A DNA stretch of 64,000 bases, from contig NC_064435.1 of NCBI RefSeq assembly GCF_023343835.1, positions 78,254,134-78,318,133 on the forward strand, read 5' to 3'. Position 1 is the stretch's first letter. Each line of letters begins with the position of its first letter. A model generated the notes under the pieces. The model made no database searches. It saw nothing but the letters and a program-made list of their open reading frames with translations, and was not told the DNA's origin. This document shows positions 35,198 through 48,525 of this stretch, piece after piece. This DNA comes from Lagopus muta. Lineage: Eukaryota; Chordata; Aves; Galliformes; Phasianidae. The translations under genes were made by a program, and so were the position numbers.

Positions 35198-35860
35198 GTA
35201 AAAATATACATCCACATTATCAGTGAGAAGGAAACATTTAGCTTAATTGTAGAGACTAACTCCCATAATTCTGCTCTCTTCCACTTGAGGTAGCTGATAT
35301 TGCCTTAAAAATCCTGTTTATGATTGTAAGCAAAAGCGTTCAAAAGCTCTGTGACTGACCAAATTGTTGTGGAGAGTCGAGCAATACCATGGAACTTTTG
35401 TCCTGAATTATTTCCAAATCATTGTGCTGCTTATACAATAAAGAGCAGTAAGGTTTGCCTGGAGACTAGGAACGTGCCACCTGTCTTTGAAAATCATTTG
35501 AAAATTAATGTGCCTTCAATTTTACTTTTTCCTTGGGTCAAATTTGTTAATGGAAGTATTCTGCCAATATGGTCACCCGTGTGCATTGAAGTTAACAGCA
35601 AGAGTTATAGAGAATTAAAAGCCTTATTGAAGGTTGTGAAAAAGAAATGTCAGAATCTCAGAATTTCATCACCAGAGGAAGGCACTCACAATGCAAAATC
35701 TGTCTGGTACTGTCAAGTATTCTGAACCAGTGTTAGTTCAGACAAGTGGAATCACTACAGGGTTTTACTGATGAATACTTCTAATTGCTTTGCTAATCCT
35801 CTAAAGGGGTTGTCTTAAAGCAAATGTGTCTTGAGAATATGAGGTTGAATTTAGAATGAG

Positions 35861-38359
35861 CTCTGTGTGCATCAAAACTGTGTGCAAAGCTACATATCAT
35901 TCTACGTGTATCTCTCCTGTTTATGTATATCTGCTATGCTTTTGTGTAATTATGTTGTGTTTTTTTCGAGAAAAAGGTCTGAAGTAGTGTTGAGCTAAGT
36001 AATAAAGATCTGCAGCAGTCTCTGAAGCAACATGTCGAATAACAAAGGAGCAAAGATCCTTGCCTGCAAATGAAGTCTGCTTCTATTAACAGTTTTAACA
36101 CTGATAGTACATCAATTTGTTGCTAGGCTCTGTAGGTGACATTTTCTTTATTAAGGTCTGTAGATCACTTTTTTGTAAGATGTGAAGTTCTTGATTGCTC
36201 TCATTTTTTACATACTTTTTACTTAGAGATATTTCCCGTACTGCAGCACCTGTAACTGCAAGCAGTGTCTCAAATATTGCATCAGAACCTGTTATTCTTT
36301 TGCTTTTATTGTCATTTTAATATCTGCTCTTTTCTGCCTCTCTCCACCTTATACCTCACAGGCAATTAATGCTGGCAGTTCCAAGTAGTTTTTGAACCCC
36401 TTTCCTTGTCAGGAATTTTTTTTTTCTCATATGCTGAGCTTGGATTACTTTACAATTTCAAATTAGTTTTTTTCTTTTATCCCTTTCCCTGTCCCCACTC
36501 AAAAAAAAAAAATTTGTCTCTTCATCTCATTAATTCATCTCCGTAGATTCTGGTACTATTGTAGTGAAGCTGAAATTTTCAGGGGAAGGTTTAAGTCATG
36601 AAGTGCTGATTTGATGAAATTGTAGTACTTCATAGGAATTACTGATTTGTTCATTCCTTCAAGGAGCTATCAGAATATTTTGATAGCTGGAAATACTGTT
36701 TTGGAAGGAATGGGTTTTGGGGCTCTTTTTTGAAGTGAGAATCTTAAATGTGCTTGCATATCACATTTTGCCGTATTAGAAAAGCAGATGTATCTCATGT
36801 TCAAAGTGTTATAAATCACAATTTTTTTTAATGCTTTATCTTAAAGCAAACCAAAACTGAGAAAATTACTTTCTCAAACCAGAAGTTAGGCTTATATTTC
36901 ACAAGAGAACTATGTAAGTTATCTTTCACTACCAACGCATTCAGTAAACAAGCAGCACAGACTAGTTTGTGTTTTTTCACCCTTGTTGCTCTGGAAAAGT
37001 TGCTTACTTATGTAAGTTGATTTGGGCAGATTTGTGTTTTTGTTGGTTTTTTTTTTTTTGGGGGGGGGGAGAAAGGGTTACTCACCTTGGTTCTGCTGTT
37101 CTGAATTCTCAATTAGCTGATTTATTCTTTCTTCCTGTTTGTGGGTGGAAGACCTTACTTTCATTATTCCTCATTCACCTTTGAATGTCTGGCTCTGCCT
37201 ACGATATCAATTATTGCAAGCTTGCTATTTTATTTGGTAGCTCCATTTGTTTACAGTGAGTCAAATTCCCTCCTTAATGTTTAACTTCAGTATCCCCTAC
37301 AGTAATTTGACTTCGTGTTCTGCCTGCAGCAACTAGTTGCAGTAGCCATACTCTGTAAATAACATCCTTTTTATGCATTTGTTCACTAATAACATATCTC
37401 TCTTCTATGGACTGAATGTTGCCAGCTTTTTTTCTGCTTTCTTCTTTCCTTTGTGTGCAAGTGGAATTGAGAATAAATACACTTTCAAACCAGGAACAGG
37501 ACTGTGTAGCACTGAGTAGAAATACTTGCAGTTGTGGAAAGTTAGTTGATATCTAGAATTTCCACATTGAAAGTATTTTCGGTGTTTCCAAAGACTGCAG
37601 TTTCTCCTAATTAGATGGAAGAACTGAAAATAACAGAAGTATGGGTTGAATGAGAACTTGTGGGAAACATATGGTTCAGAATGTGGGAAACTGGCATTGA
37701 AAGTATCTTGCTGGGTTTGCTGAAATGTCAGGAGACCTTGTGCCTGGATTTGCCAGAATGTGTCCTCAACTTGAGTATCTCAAACTTGTCCAGCCTGCCC
37801 AAATAAGTAAAAGCCATAATTCAAGCATTCAAAGCCACTTCCTCATTTCTGAACTGTCTACTAGCCAGATTACTGCACTTGTACTGACCAAATATTCTTG
37901 TTATACTCTAGTAACACACTAATGTCCAAAAAGTACAGATATTGTCAGAAGTGAAAATCAAGTTGTAAATAGCTCTTCCTCTGCTTCTCTGCAGGCAGGA
38001 CCTGTGACAACAAGCACATCTTGCATTCCTGTTTTGTGAGTCTAAAAGCTGAGCGGGGAAATTTGTTTGAGCTGGCCCATTCAGTGAAATGTCTCTCAGA
38101 GCAGATCTGTGGTGGAATCAAGAGTGGGACAGGGTGCTTCCTTTCTCGCTAAGCCTGGGGTCTAATTGTGGGATGCATGGCCGGTCTCTCACTGTTTTCT
38201 TCTCCTTGCTGAAAACTGTAACAGTGCCTGCAAATGTCTACATGATGCATCAAATTCAGGAGGAAAAACTCGGGCACGTTACTCAGAAGGATTCAGGTAC
38301 TGGTGTAAATCAGTGTTTAATAACAAACTTAAAAGTTATATGTATGCTATATGAAGACA
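35861..38359. other. Copy B-specific unique stretch, no gene recognised
   Basis: AT-rich sequence without counterpart in copy A. It has several T-runs and a short T/G homopolymer pair near 37,040-37,070. No supported open frame or known repeat. Confidence 0.4.
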
Positions 38360-39160
38360 GTTTATTGAGTTGGAAGGGACCCTAAAGATTATCTAGTTTC
38401 AACTCTGCCCCAGGGAGGAGGTTTGCCACCAACAAGATCATACTGCCCAGGGCCTCATCCAACCTGGCCTTGAACATCCCCAGATGGGGCATCCACAGCT
38501 CCTCCAGGCAGCCTGTGCCAGTGCTTCACCTTTCTCTGAATAAAGGATATCTCCCCTGTTCCAACGTGGCTCAGAATTCTGTCAGCCTTTGGGGCTGCAA
38601 GAGCACACCAATGGCTCATGTCTAGCTTTTCATTCACCAGAACTCTTAGTTCCTTTTCTGCAGGGCTGCTCACAATGAATTCTTCTCCCAGACTGTACGG
38701 ATACCTGGGACTGCCCCAATCTAAGAGCAATAGCTTGTACTTGGTCTTGTTGAACATGATTTGGTTCTCATGTGCTCACTTCTGAGGCATATATAGGTCT
38801 CTCAGGATGGTTTCCTTCTCTTCTGTTGTGGCAACTGCACCACTCAGCTTAGTGTCAAGAGTATGCTCAATCTCATCATCTAAGCCATTGATGGAAAAAA
38901 ATTGGTCCCAAGACAGACTCCTGGGGGACACCACTCATGACTGACATGAACATATACCTGTGGACCACAACTTTCTGTCTGCAACTGTCCAACCAATTCT
39001 TTAACAATGAGTATATTCCAGCTTTCAAATTTTTAGCTCTTCAATTTAGAGATTGTCATGGTCCTGCCCCACATCTCTAAGAGGCTTATTGGCCTGTGGT
39101 TCCTCAGGTCTTACTTTCTTGCCTTTCTTTCTTCTCAGAAACACAAATGTGATGTTTTCT
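38360..39160 (-). mobile_element. CR1 LINE, long 3' fragment
   Basis: The sequence is the reverse complement of the CR1 ORF2 3' part, entered near the tail at TTGGAAGGGACC...AAGATTATCTAG. It continues through GGCCTTGAACATCCCCAGATG, CATCCACAGCTCCTCCAGGC and the GACTCCTGGGGGACACCACT block to about GGCTTATTGGCCTGTGGTT. It has internal deletions and no intact ORF. It is present only in copy B. Confidence 0.92.
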
Positions 39161-40560
39161 TTTTTTTTTTTTTCCATCTGAACTGTTTGCTTCTAGTGAA
39201 TGGATGGTATGTTAGTATTATAATACTTCTCAGATTCCTTGCTTATCTTGGTTTTGTTTTTTTTTTGGTTTTTTTTTGATTGTTTTATATTGAAAAAATA
39301 GGCACCAAGCTTCTGAGCAACTAAAAATGTAATTTGGTTACTCTTGGACTTGGTGTAATTTGCTTAATTAAATGACTTCTGAAGAAGCCATTTCATCTGA
39401 TGTTAAAATACGAAGGGATGCCAGATTTGCTGTTGTCTGTATTATACTGCATGATTAGTTGTTTAAGGAAATTATTCAGTCAGCTTCACTGAAGCTTCAC
39501 TTTAATGAGTGCTGTTGAAAACCATTTATTGTTTGTATGTGTTTGATGCTAGATTAAAGGCTCTCAAATACTTTTACTGTTCTAAATTCTTTAGTGTTTT
39601 CTCACTGTTTTATTAGGTACTGAGCAATTAAAACTACTTTATTTTTCACATTAAGCTGAAAAAGTACAAGATTCCTCTGTGATGACTCTTTACCATCACT
39701 CAACTTCTGCTTTTTTTTTTTAGTTGTCTAGATAGTTGAAAATGGAAGTAATGAAATATAATAAAGATAATGCATTTACACAAACATTAAGGAGATAGAT
39801 AGTTAAAATGCTAGAAGTATGCTTGCTTTACAATGTATTGTAACTCAGGTCTCCATATAAAGTAAAGAAATAGTAGGCTTCATGAAGTGTTTTCTTCCTT
39901 GCAGTTCTACTTTTTCAGGAAATACAATTAGTCTTTCCTCTTATTTAAGTGTGCTCAGATGTGAGTGGCTCAAAACACTGTGTTCCCTTTCCTCATCTGA
40001 TTCAAAACAAACTGCTCAAATACTTTCATAAAAAATGTTTTTCCAATGTCTTGGCTTTAATGCAGAATCCACTGAAATTAGAACTCAATCTATCCATGAT
40101 ATAAAAGTAATAGAAGCTTTTGTGACATTTCTAAAGAACAGAAATAGACACCCTATTCAACTCAAATGAAAACAGGAGTAGTGTCTGCTTCATGTCAGGT
40201 ACAAAAATAAAATATTCATTTTACAAATAATATGCTGTAGTGAAATACAGGACAGCTTTATGGAGCTGGAGACTGACAGCCAGAAAGAGCCTAGTGGCAT
40301 TGCATGCTCTTTTTCTGTGAAAGCTGAAAAAGTCAGTGCTGCTGGATGGGAAATGTGGGCTGGGGCAAAGACCCTGAGCTGATGATCTGATGTGCATTTC
40401 AGCCAGGAGCTGTAGGTACAGCTGGCTTTGTACTGCTCTGTCTCTGGCTGCTAGCTGGAGATCATCTACTTACACCTAGGGCTGATATGCACCTATGCAT
40501 AACCTCCAGCACCCCAACAGCAGATGTGGAAGGGTGCATCATCAGCCTAGCAGAACCGTA
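39161..40560. other. Copy B-specific unique stretch, no gene recognised
   Basis: AT-rich sequence with poly-T runs near 39,158, 39,258 and 39,710. Nothing else recognised. Confidence 0.4.
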
Positions 40561-41349
40561 AGAGATGGATGAAGCAATCTGTGATTAAGGAAAGCATGTG
40601 CACCCTACATCTCTGACTTTACCATAGCTTTTGAATTTGCAGGGGAGCAAGTATTTATCTATGTTTAGTGGTGAATTTCGTATAACAGACCATGAGAGTT
40701 AATTCCATTGTAAATAACTTTCTGTCTCTGGGGGAAGATGTTGGGAGCATTTCACCTCACTTGTGAAAGGCATATCTGTCCCTCACTGTGCTTGATCCTC
40801 CAGGCACAGTTCTGCATTTCACACCTTCCTGGGTCCTTATACTGACACAGTCAGATGCCTTTTTTGCTTGGGAAGGTATATGTAGTGTGAGAGTTAACCA
40901 GCCTGTGCTGCTGGAAATTAATGATGATTATACTTGATCTTGCCAGAGCTGACAGCAGGTTGAAGCTGTTGGCAGAGTATTTCAATTCTATCTTTGTGCT
41001 GCAGTATTTCCTACTGATCACACACAGTGCTTCCTTGTCTGATGGCTGCAATGAGGGTGAATAGCAGAGGTGCCTTTGCTGTTTTCTGTAATCTCTGCTA
41101 GTGAGCTATAAAGCTGCATGTAGGGCAAAGCTCAATTTCTGCTTGTTTGTGCACCTAAATATAACAAAGGCTTTCTTACAGCCAGGAAGAAAAGTTTCTG
41201 GGGAAGAAGGTAATTTCTCTACTGTACCAGCTGATACACCACAGGAAAATAATAATAATTGAAGTGGTTTTGTGCGTAGAAACGCACAAAAACCTAACTG
41301 GGTTGATTTAGATGGGATGCATAAGCATTGTTTATGAAAAATGTGCACC

Positions 41350-42055
41350 ACTAGGATCACCACATTGGGAAGTCCTTCAGCATCATCTAGTCTAGCTGTA
41401 TACCTTCCACCAATATTTCCCCACTCAACCATGTCCCTCAGTACCAGATCTAAATGTTTCTTGAATACCACCAGGACAGTGACTCAACCACCTTCTTGAG
41501 CGGCTTCTTCCAGCTCCTGATCACTCTTTCAGAAAAGAAACTTTTCCTAATATCCAAACCTCCCCTGGTACAACTTGAGGCCATTCCCTCTAGTCCAATT
41601 GCTAAAAACATGGGAGAAGAGGCTCCTACACAGGCTCCTTTTAGGCTGTTGTAGAGAGCTATATAGTCTCCCCTGAGCCTCTTACAGATTAAACAATCCA
41701 GGTTCCCTCAGCTGCTCCTTGTAAGAGTTGTGCTCCAGATCCTCTATCAGTTTTGTTGCCTTTCTCTGAACATGTTCTTTGGCCTTTCATTTAGTGAAGG
41801 GCCTGAGACTAAGCATAGTACTTGAGGTGTGCCTTCATCAGAGCTCAGTACAGTGAGATGGTCAACTCTCTGCTCCTGCTGGCACTGCTATTTCTGAGAT
41901 AACCCAGGATGCCATTGTCCTTCTCGGCCACCTGGGCACATTGCTGCTTAGTGTTTAGCTGAGCATTAACCAGTATCCACAGTTTCATTTCTTCCACACA
42001 GGCTTCCAGCCACTCTGCCCTGTGCCTAGTAACATTGCCTGGAGTTGCTGAGTGG
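41350..42055 (-). mobile_element. CR1 LINE fragment
   Basis: This reads as reverse-complement CR1 ORF2: CACCAGGACAGTGACTCAACC, TTTCCTAATATCCAAACC, CCCCTGGTACAACTTGAGGC, TCCAGGTTCCCTCAGCTGC and GGCCACCTGGGCACATTGCTG occur in CR1 order. It interrupts sequence matching 22,290-22,371 of copy A, so it inserted into copy B after the duplication or was lost from A. Confidence 0.93.
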
Positions 42056-42823
42056 GTGATGTGAAATGCACGTTTATGAGAAAATTTTTAGCTGTGTGCG
42101 CTTACTTGCACAAACTGCAGTAATGTAAATGGGAATGTAAACTGCAGATAGCAGCAGAACTGCAGACTACTGTCTGATATCTCCAAGTTTCCCTAGATGT
42201 TACTCCTGGGGAGAAGGGGCTGAATTATCTCAAAATTATCTCATTGTGGTAATAACCCTGATAGACCCAAAACAGGTGGGATGTAATAAGGTATTGCCTG
42301 TTCCCTCCTCAACAATGTTTGCAGGATTTAGTTTGTTGTTTGCTTTGAATCTTAATGAGAAAAGCAGGTACAGCCTGAGATTGGGATGGAGGTGAGTGCC
42401 TGCAGGACTCCCAGCAGTTCAGGTGGTTGCAGCATGCTCTGCAGGTATGTGGCAATGACAGCCTGGCTACAGATTTAGCCTGCTTATAAATGGTCTGGCA
42501 ATGGCATGAAGAGGTATTTATCTCTGTTGGGTTGTAGGGGAAAGCATCTATTTCAGTGCTGGATGGGAAGACCAGCAGTAGAGATTGCCCTAATCCAAAT
42601 GGAGGCAGAGGCTATTTGGCTGCACCGTGAGGCTCAGTGTGCTTTTTGTGTACCTTTATCTTCCTTCTCAGTAGGTCTGCTCTTGCTAAAGTGAAGAAGA
42701 CTGTATCTGCTGTCCCTTCCTCCCTGTGCTGGTGGAGACTGAGATAAACAGATGGTCTCGGGTGATGTGGTGACTCTGGCTGGCATAGGACCTTCTCTCT
42801 TGCTTTTCCCTGCTGCCCCTCAG

Positions 42824-42940
42824 AAAGGGATCTGGACTATCTCTGATCCCTTGCCTGGGTGACTGTTGATGGTTGTATGGCAGTACTAGCTGCTCAGCAG
42901 CATACTGTTCAAGAAGGTACAATCAGATCAGCACCCCCAG
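42824..42940 (+). other. Candidate exon 2 (copy B), non-coding
   Basis: Same 117-bp length and same strong acceptor (CTGCCCCTCAG) and donor (CCCCCAG|GTGAGC) as 22,878-22,994. All plus-strand frames carry stops. Confidence 0.35.
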
Positions 42941-44629
42941 GTGAGCTGCCTGATCCTAGCAAGGAGCTGCAAGGAAGAAAGACAAGGAGACCTGAGTGTC
43001 AGAGCCATCCTGGTGCCTGTAGTTGATGATAAAAGGCTGTTAATAAGAGTTTTGAAGTCAGGGCAGTTGTTTTCTCTGCATAAGTTGCTGCCTCTTCTCT
43101 TATACCTGCCTTCCTGTCGTCGTCTTTTTTTTACCCTTAATATTTCTTTCCCTTTCCTTTTATCCTAATGGCTTTCTGCACTGGAAAGTCAGAGGGGGGG
43201 TTTAATCTGGGGAATTACGTGTGTTTTGTATGCGTGTACAGATAAGGTATATAAAGCTTAAGAATGCACAGAGCCACTGGAAGGTGCTTAACACAAATTA
43301 TGATTTCCAGGTGCCTTTGCTGAGCATCTTTATGTAAGGAAAAGCAAAAATATCTCCCTTTACAGCTGTAAAAATTCACATGCTATCTTCAGCCTAGGGG
43401 TGCTCCTGAGGTCCCTGGGGTATGAAATCTGCATGTTCTGGCAAATGAGCTGTAACTGTTGGCAGAAGCAGCAGCAGATGTAGACATCTTACTGGAAAGC
43501 AACCTATTCTGGTGGGACCACATGTGCTCTTCCAGCACAAGCTCACAGAAGTGCTATCTCAGATGAAATGAGTGCGTCTTGGCATATTCCCTGCTGCAAG
43601 CAGGAGGCAGGAGTCTTTTTTTCTCCTTCTTCCGTTAAGAATAGAGCGTGCTTCCTCCCACTTAGGGAGGACACTGACACCGGTCTTTTCCTTCTGTATC
43701 TGAGGTGGAGAAGGAATGAGGAAACTTTCTGAAGGTGCAGAGCAAATACCCTCCTCTTAGTGTTGGCAAACATGAAGTGCTTCATAATAATCAGACTGCT
43801 GATAATAAACCTTAAATCTCCCACCAAGGGCCAGTAAAACACCGTGCTTGGTACTGGTCTCACTATACTGTCAATATCACAGTGTATGTCTTACAATCCC
43901 GTTTCAGTAAAAGCCTTTCTAGTAAGGGTAAATCTCTTGTCCTAATATATTCTCATATTCATCCTCATTGTTGGACGTCTTTTTCTTTGACAGGACCAAA
44001 TCTGCTTGCTTTAGTAGTGTGGCACTTGCTTTCTGTGCCTTGCGGAAGCCCTCTGTTGTGCTGTGTGTCTGTCTTCTATATGTAAGTCATGAATTCACTT
44101 TTTACCTCATTTCACGAAGAATAAATGTGAACTCCCTGTTTCAGCTTCATGTACTGCCTTTTAAATGATAGTCTGAATTTTTGGAATTCTGGTCAGAAGC
44201 ACAGTGTATCAAATTTCTGGGAGAAAGAGTGGTGAGTGTAAGGGTAGTGAGCTGTCTTGAATAAAAAGCTGTGACTGCTGTTATGGCAGCTTGAAACAGG
44301 GATATACCAAAGCGATCTAAAATTGCAAAATTCCCCAGAGATGGTCTTCCAGATTTCCTACGTATATAGCATTCCACAGACCCCAGTGAAAGAGTAATCC
44401 ACAATATCTTTCCCTTGTCATAACACAGAGCATAGGCATCAGGGAGAAGGGAAAGTTCCAGTTGCATGATGCTTTGTTGTTTCTCAAATTTAGGTCTTTC
44501 TGTTATTAGCTTTAAACACTATTTCCCAGGTCATGACTGTACTGGTTTAAAGAAATCGAAACACATATATAATCCTAGCATAAATATGTACAAGCCTACT
44601 GAAATGAAGTAGAAACCCCAGGAGGGGGA

Positions 44630-45190
44630 GCTGGAATGTGACATGTGGAATTCAAACTCTATCACCACAGAGTAGTTATAAAGCAGGTATGTTTAATCAG
44701 CATATGCCAGATGCAGGGGGATATTCTCACCTAACCTGCATACTGGAGGGCAAGAAAGGCACATACTTAAAGAGGAAGTTGCTTACATAAGATGTCCAAG
44801 AAAAGGTTGGATTTTTACAATGAGTCCCCAGAATGATTGACATTCCCCCCTTCGCCCCAAGTCTCCACTCTTTTACACATGTGTATCTCTCTGGTCTTTC
44901 TGATGAAGATCATTTTGTTATTTTCTTGGACTTGGGTTAGGATGAAGGATGCTTGGGTGTCTCTTGTTAATCATCTCATTGGCCACAACTCTGCTCACCA
45001 ATCCGTTGCTTCTTTGTTAATTTGTGGTTTGCTGTTTTAGTCTACTGTCTCACATTCCAGAGATAGGGGAGCTAACAGTGTTCTTTGGAAACAATACGAG
45101 ATCTTCTGTCTGCACTAATTGTCTAAGTCTGTAGAAAAGCATCTGTTATTGGCAGCAGGAACCTGGCTTAGCAAGGTCAAATCTGCAGCT
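44630..45190. mobile_element. LTR-type insertion, copy B only
   Basis: This interval interrupts the A/B alignment. It contains a combination I associate with avian ERVL-type LTRs: GCAGGTATGTTTAATCAGC, then CATTCCCCCCTTCGCCCCAAG with GTCTCCACTC, TCTCATTGGCCACAACTCTGC, and a GAGCTAACAGTGTTCTTTGG end with GGCTTAGCAAGGTCAA. I could not fix its termini or target duplication. Recognition is from memory of the family and was not checked by search. Confidence 0.55.
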
Positions 45191-45876
45191 GCCGATTCAA
45201 CACCTCACATAATTTTTAACCTAACTTAATTTCCTTAATTCAGATGTAACTATAGACTACATGCAACAAACTTGGATCAGTTAGATGGCTTTTCAACAGG
45301 AAGCCGAAGTACTGGCAAGGTGTTCTTCAAACACGGTAGGACATGAGGTATGCAGGCAGAAACATGGCTTTTTGCCAAAGTGAAGTGGAAAAGACAATAA
45401 GTTAAAAGCTTAGGGAGAGAATGATACTGTGGCACAACTACTTCAAAACAGGAGAGAACAGTAAGGAAGTCTGGCTGTTGTCAGAGCACAAAGAAATACA
45501 GCTGAGTTCACCATAGAAGCAAATGACTGCTGTTTTTTGCATTTGGACTCCAAAGGAGCATACTGGCTGAGCTAATTTATACTCAAATGTCTGTAATTTA
45601 ATTATGCATTGGTGAGAAGAGCTGGGAGAGATAAGGTTCACTTTGGAAAATGCAGCCCTTTCACAGTAAGAGCTGCAGGATAATGCAGTTCTGCCAAGAA
45701 TCAAAGTCTTTGGTTGAACTTCGGAGCACCTTCTATTATCCTGACCTTTGCTTGATGATTTGTTTTAGATGGTAATTTGTAGGTGGCAGAGAGTCAGCTT
45801 ACTGTAATCAAGGTATCTGTAAGCCCATAAATGTTAGTATCTGTGTCTTGAACTGCTCTTTCTTTGCACCAAACAG

Positions 45877-46031
45877 ATGTGGAGTTGTCATCTGCACAGC
45901 TGCTGGTGTTCTTCCATTACGCTGAAAATTGGTCCCTTGCCGTGACGGACAAATCTCAGCTTTCTCTTCTTATGGCTCACCACTTCTGCTGCCCCTCAAA
46001 AACTAATAAGCTCCTAGTTCTCTGGAGCTGA
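45877..46031 (+). other. Candidate terminal exon with a short open frame (copy B)
   Basis: Counterpart of 25,051-25,205. The acceptor tract and the open frame to TGA are kept; amino-acid changes include an early glutamate to valine and an arginine to histidine. No family recognised. Confidence 0.22.
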
Positions 46032-47061
46032 GTCATCTTTTACCTTACCTCATTCCCTGAAAATGGACATCAAAATAGATGCTTCAAGAAGCTGTCATGG
46101 CAGTTGCTGTCTGCCTTTGGTTTGATTGCCAGAGTGTCTTTTGCTTTTATTTGTAACAAGCTGAGCATGTTGTTGGAGCCAGTCAAATAATCTAATTCTT
46201 AATCCTTTAAAAGATTTCCTTTGCACAGTAGCAACTGCCTTTGAACTCTGACTGCTCTGATTCTGAGTTCATTGAACTGTATCTTTTGTATTCACCAATG
46301 TTTGCAGTACGGTTTGTCAAAGGATTTCTCTCTTTGCCAAGGGCTGTGAGGGGCTGGGTACTCAGAGGAGTGAGGTGCGTGTCTCACAGAGCTTATGATC
46401 TAAGCAATGGGATTCAACTGAGTGAGGCATCAACAAATGAGAGTAAGATGCTCTGCCCTTGAAGTGTGACCCTGCTGAGAACTGTGCAAAAGAGCATAAT
46501 CTGCTGTGTTCTGGTCAGGTCATGCTAGGTGGCTGGCAAGCTGACTTCCAATTTTTGTTCAGAAGACACTGGTTGCTCAAGTCCCTCAGTGACTGCTTTA
46601 GCCAATTCATGTAGTTCAGTTTGCTTGTCAGTCAGGACTTCTTACTACTCCTGAAGACTATTGGGGGGGGGAAAAAAAAAAATGAAACTGATACATGAAA
46701 ATGCTTTTTTTAATCTAACATTCATGTTGATAAAGAAGTGTTAGCATGTTTCAGGATAATGCCTTCTGCCCTAATGACTAGTTCAATATAACCTACTCTT
46801 GTGATCTACCCTGCAAGATTCTTTTCTGTTCTTTTACTGATGCACCTTAAGCTTGTAACAGAAGGGTTTTAAGCACCATAGCACCTCCTTTAATGTTCTT
46901 TTCAGAACTAGTGTGCTGCAAATATTCAAAATTGAGCTGGTTGGAACTTTTTTTTTTTTTAAAAAAAAAAGGTATGAAAGAGCTTATTCATTCTTCCCAT
47001 AAAGAATGGGAACAGCATGCCTTTATTCTCTACGTTTTCTTATTTTCTTGTCTATGCTCAG

Positions 47062-47167
47062 TATCTGCCATTCTACCTCCGGTGCTGCTTTATGCACCTC
47101 CTGTACCATGCCTGGTGGAGGCAATCACTGGCTAAGGAAAATGAGACTGTACCTTTCCTTGGTGAAG
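47062..47167 (+). other. Candidate exon 3 (copy B)
   Basis: Identical 106-bp counterpart of 26,241-26,346, with the same acceptor (GTCTATGCTCAG) and donor (GTGAAG|GTAAGA). Confidence 0.36.
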
Positions 47168-48209
47168 GTAAGATCTTGAACAACAAGATTGGGAATAGAA
47201 GGCTCTGGATTTCTTTTTTCCAGCTAGAGGATTTGAGAGCAGCTCAAACGTGCACTTGAAAGTGTTCATCCATGTCTGCTGCCTTAACTGTGCTCTAGCT
47301 TCCTCCTGTTGAAGAACTTTGACTTTTGGCAGACCCTCTCTTCTATGGGAGGTTAGGAGATTGTGAGATGCTGAAGAAATGATGCAGAAATGCATGTAAG
47401 CAACAGGTACATCAAGACTGAAACCTCTGTGAAGGTGAGGGGGGAAAGGAATATGTGTACACCTGGGTATTTGGGTACCCAGGAGAAAGATGTTGCCATG
47501 TACCACAGGAGCCTGGGAGGCTCTGCTCTTCTGCTACAGCTTCTCAGGGAAATAGGGCTTGGTGGTAGCTCTGTTGAGGGAGCTACACTTAGGAAATGGT
47601 CTTGCATTTTGAGTTAGGACATGAGCCTCTGGAATCTTTCAGTCTGCATCTGCTGGTACAGGGGCAATGTGGATGTATTTGCATTGAGATATCTTTCTAT
47701 ATGTTCACCTGCTTTCTCCAATGTTTCACATGTGCTGCATTGCAGAGAGATGCATTTTGTGTGTGTATATATGCATGGTCCTTGGCCAGGTTAGCTTAGA
47801 GTGAGTCCTTGTCCACCCAGATGGTCTTAAAAGTCAGGAACTAGAGGGGGAAAAAAAAAAAAAAGCAATAGTAGGACTGAGTGAGTCATCATAGCTGCTG
47901 TTCAAATGCCTGCAGAATAACATTGAACCTTTACTGTTATTTCAGCTGGGTAATTAGTTGTACACTGACACATAAATAATCCTGCTGTTCAAACTGCATG
48001 CCACTGAAAGCTGCAATGGAGTCACCTGGCAGACAAGTCAAGAGAGTCAGGTAGAAGAGCAGAATATGGAGAGATGGGACATATTTCACATTGTCTTGTG
48101 ACAGTGTGAAATAGCATCTCTCAGCTTTCTGAAACCTAGTTCATTAAGAGTCTCCCCGCACTGTTTCCTTCCTCGACCCCTCCCTCTGCTTTAGTTTTAA
48201 CTGTGTGGT

Positions 48210-48525
48210 TGTATGGGAACTGCTGAGTCACAGCCTGAACCTCTGATTGATCACCTGAGGTGAGCCATGAGTCAGCCAGAGGAGCACAGGTGAAGGCAAT
48301 TCACCTGTGCTGCCGGAAGGGGTGGAGCCTGGCTGCAGCCCTCCTAGACCTATTTAAGAGCTGGCTACCAGAGAGGAAGGATCTCTTCTGGAGATCCCCT
48401 CTTTTGGTGTTTTCTGGTGAGCTCAACCCAAGGGTAAGCTCTTCCACTTATTCTCTTTTTGTGATTGTTGTCTGCTTTGCCTTACTCTCTTGATTATATT
48501 GCGATTATAACATCTTGGTTATACA
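48210..48525 (+). mobile_element. Solo LTR, family L (copy B), 316 bp
   Basis: Counterpart of 27,388-27,748, running TGTATGGGAACTG to GGTTATACA with the same perfect GTGGT flanks (48,205-48,209 and 48,526-48,530). It lacks the 45-bp internal duplication seen in copy A, so this length (316 bp) is closer to that of the independent copy at 6,776-7,100 (325 bp). The TATA-like TATTTAAG is at 48,351-48,358. Confidence 0.87.
48351..48358 (+). promoter_or_regulatory. TATA-like box of the family L LTR (copy B)
   Basis: TATTTAAG sits at the same place in the element as 27,529-27,536. Promoter activity is inferred only. Confidence 0.4.
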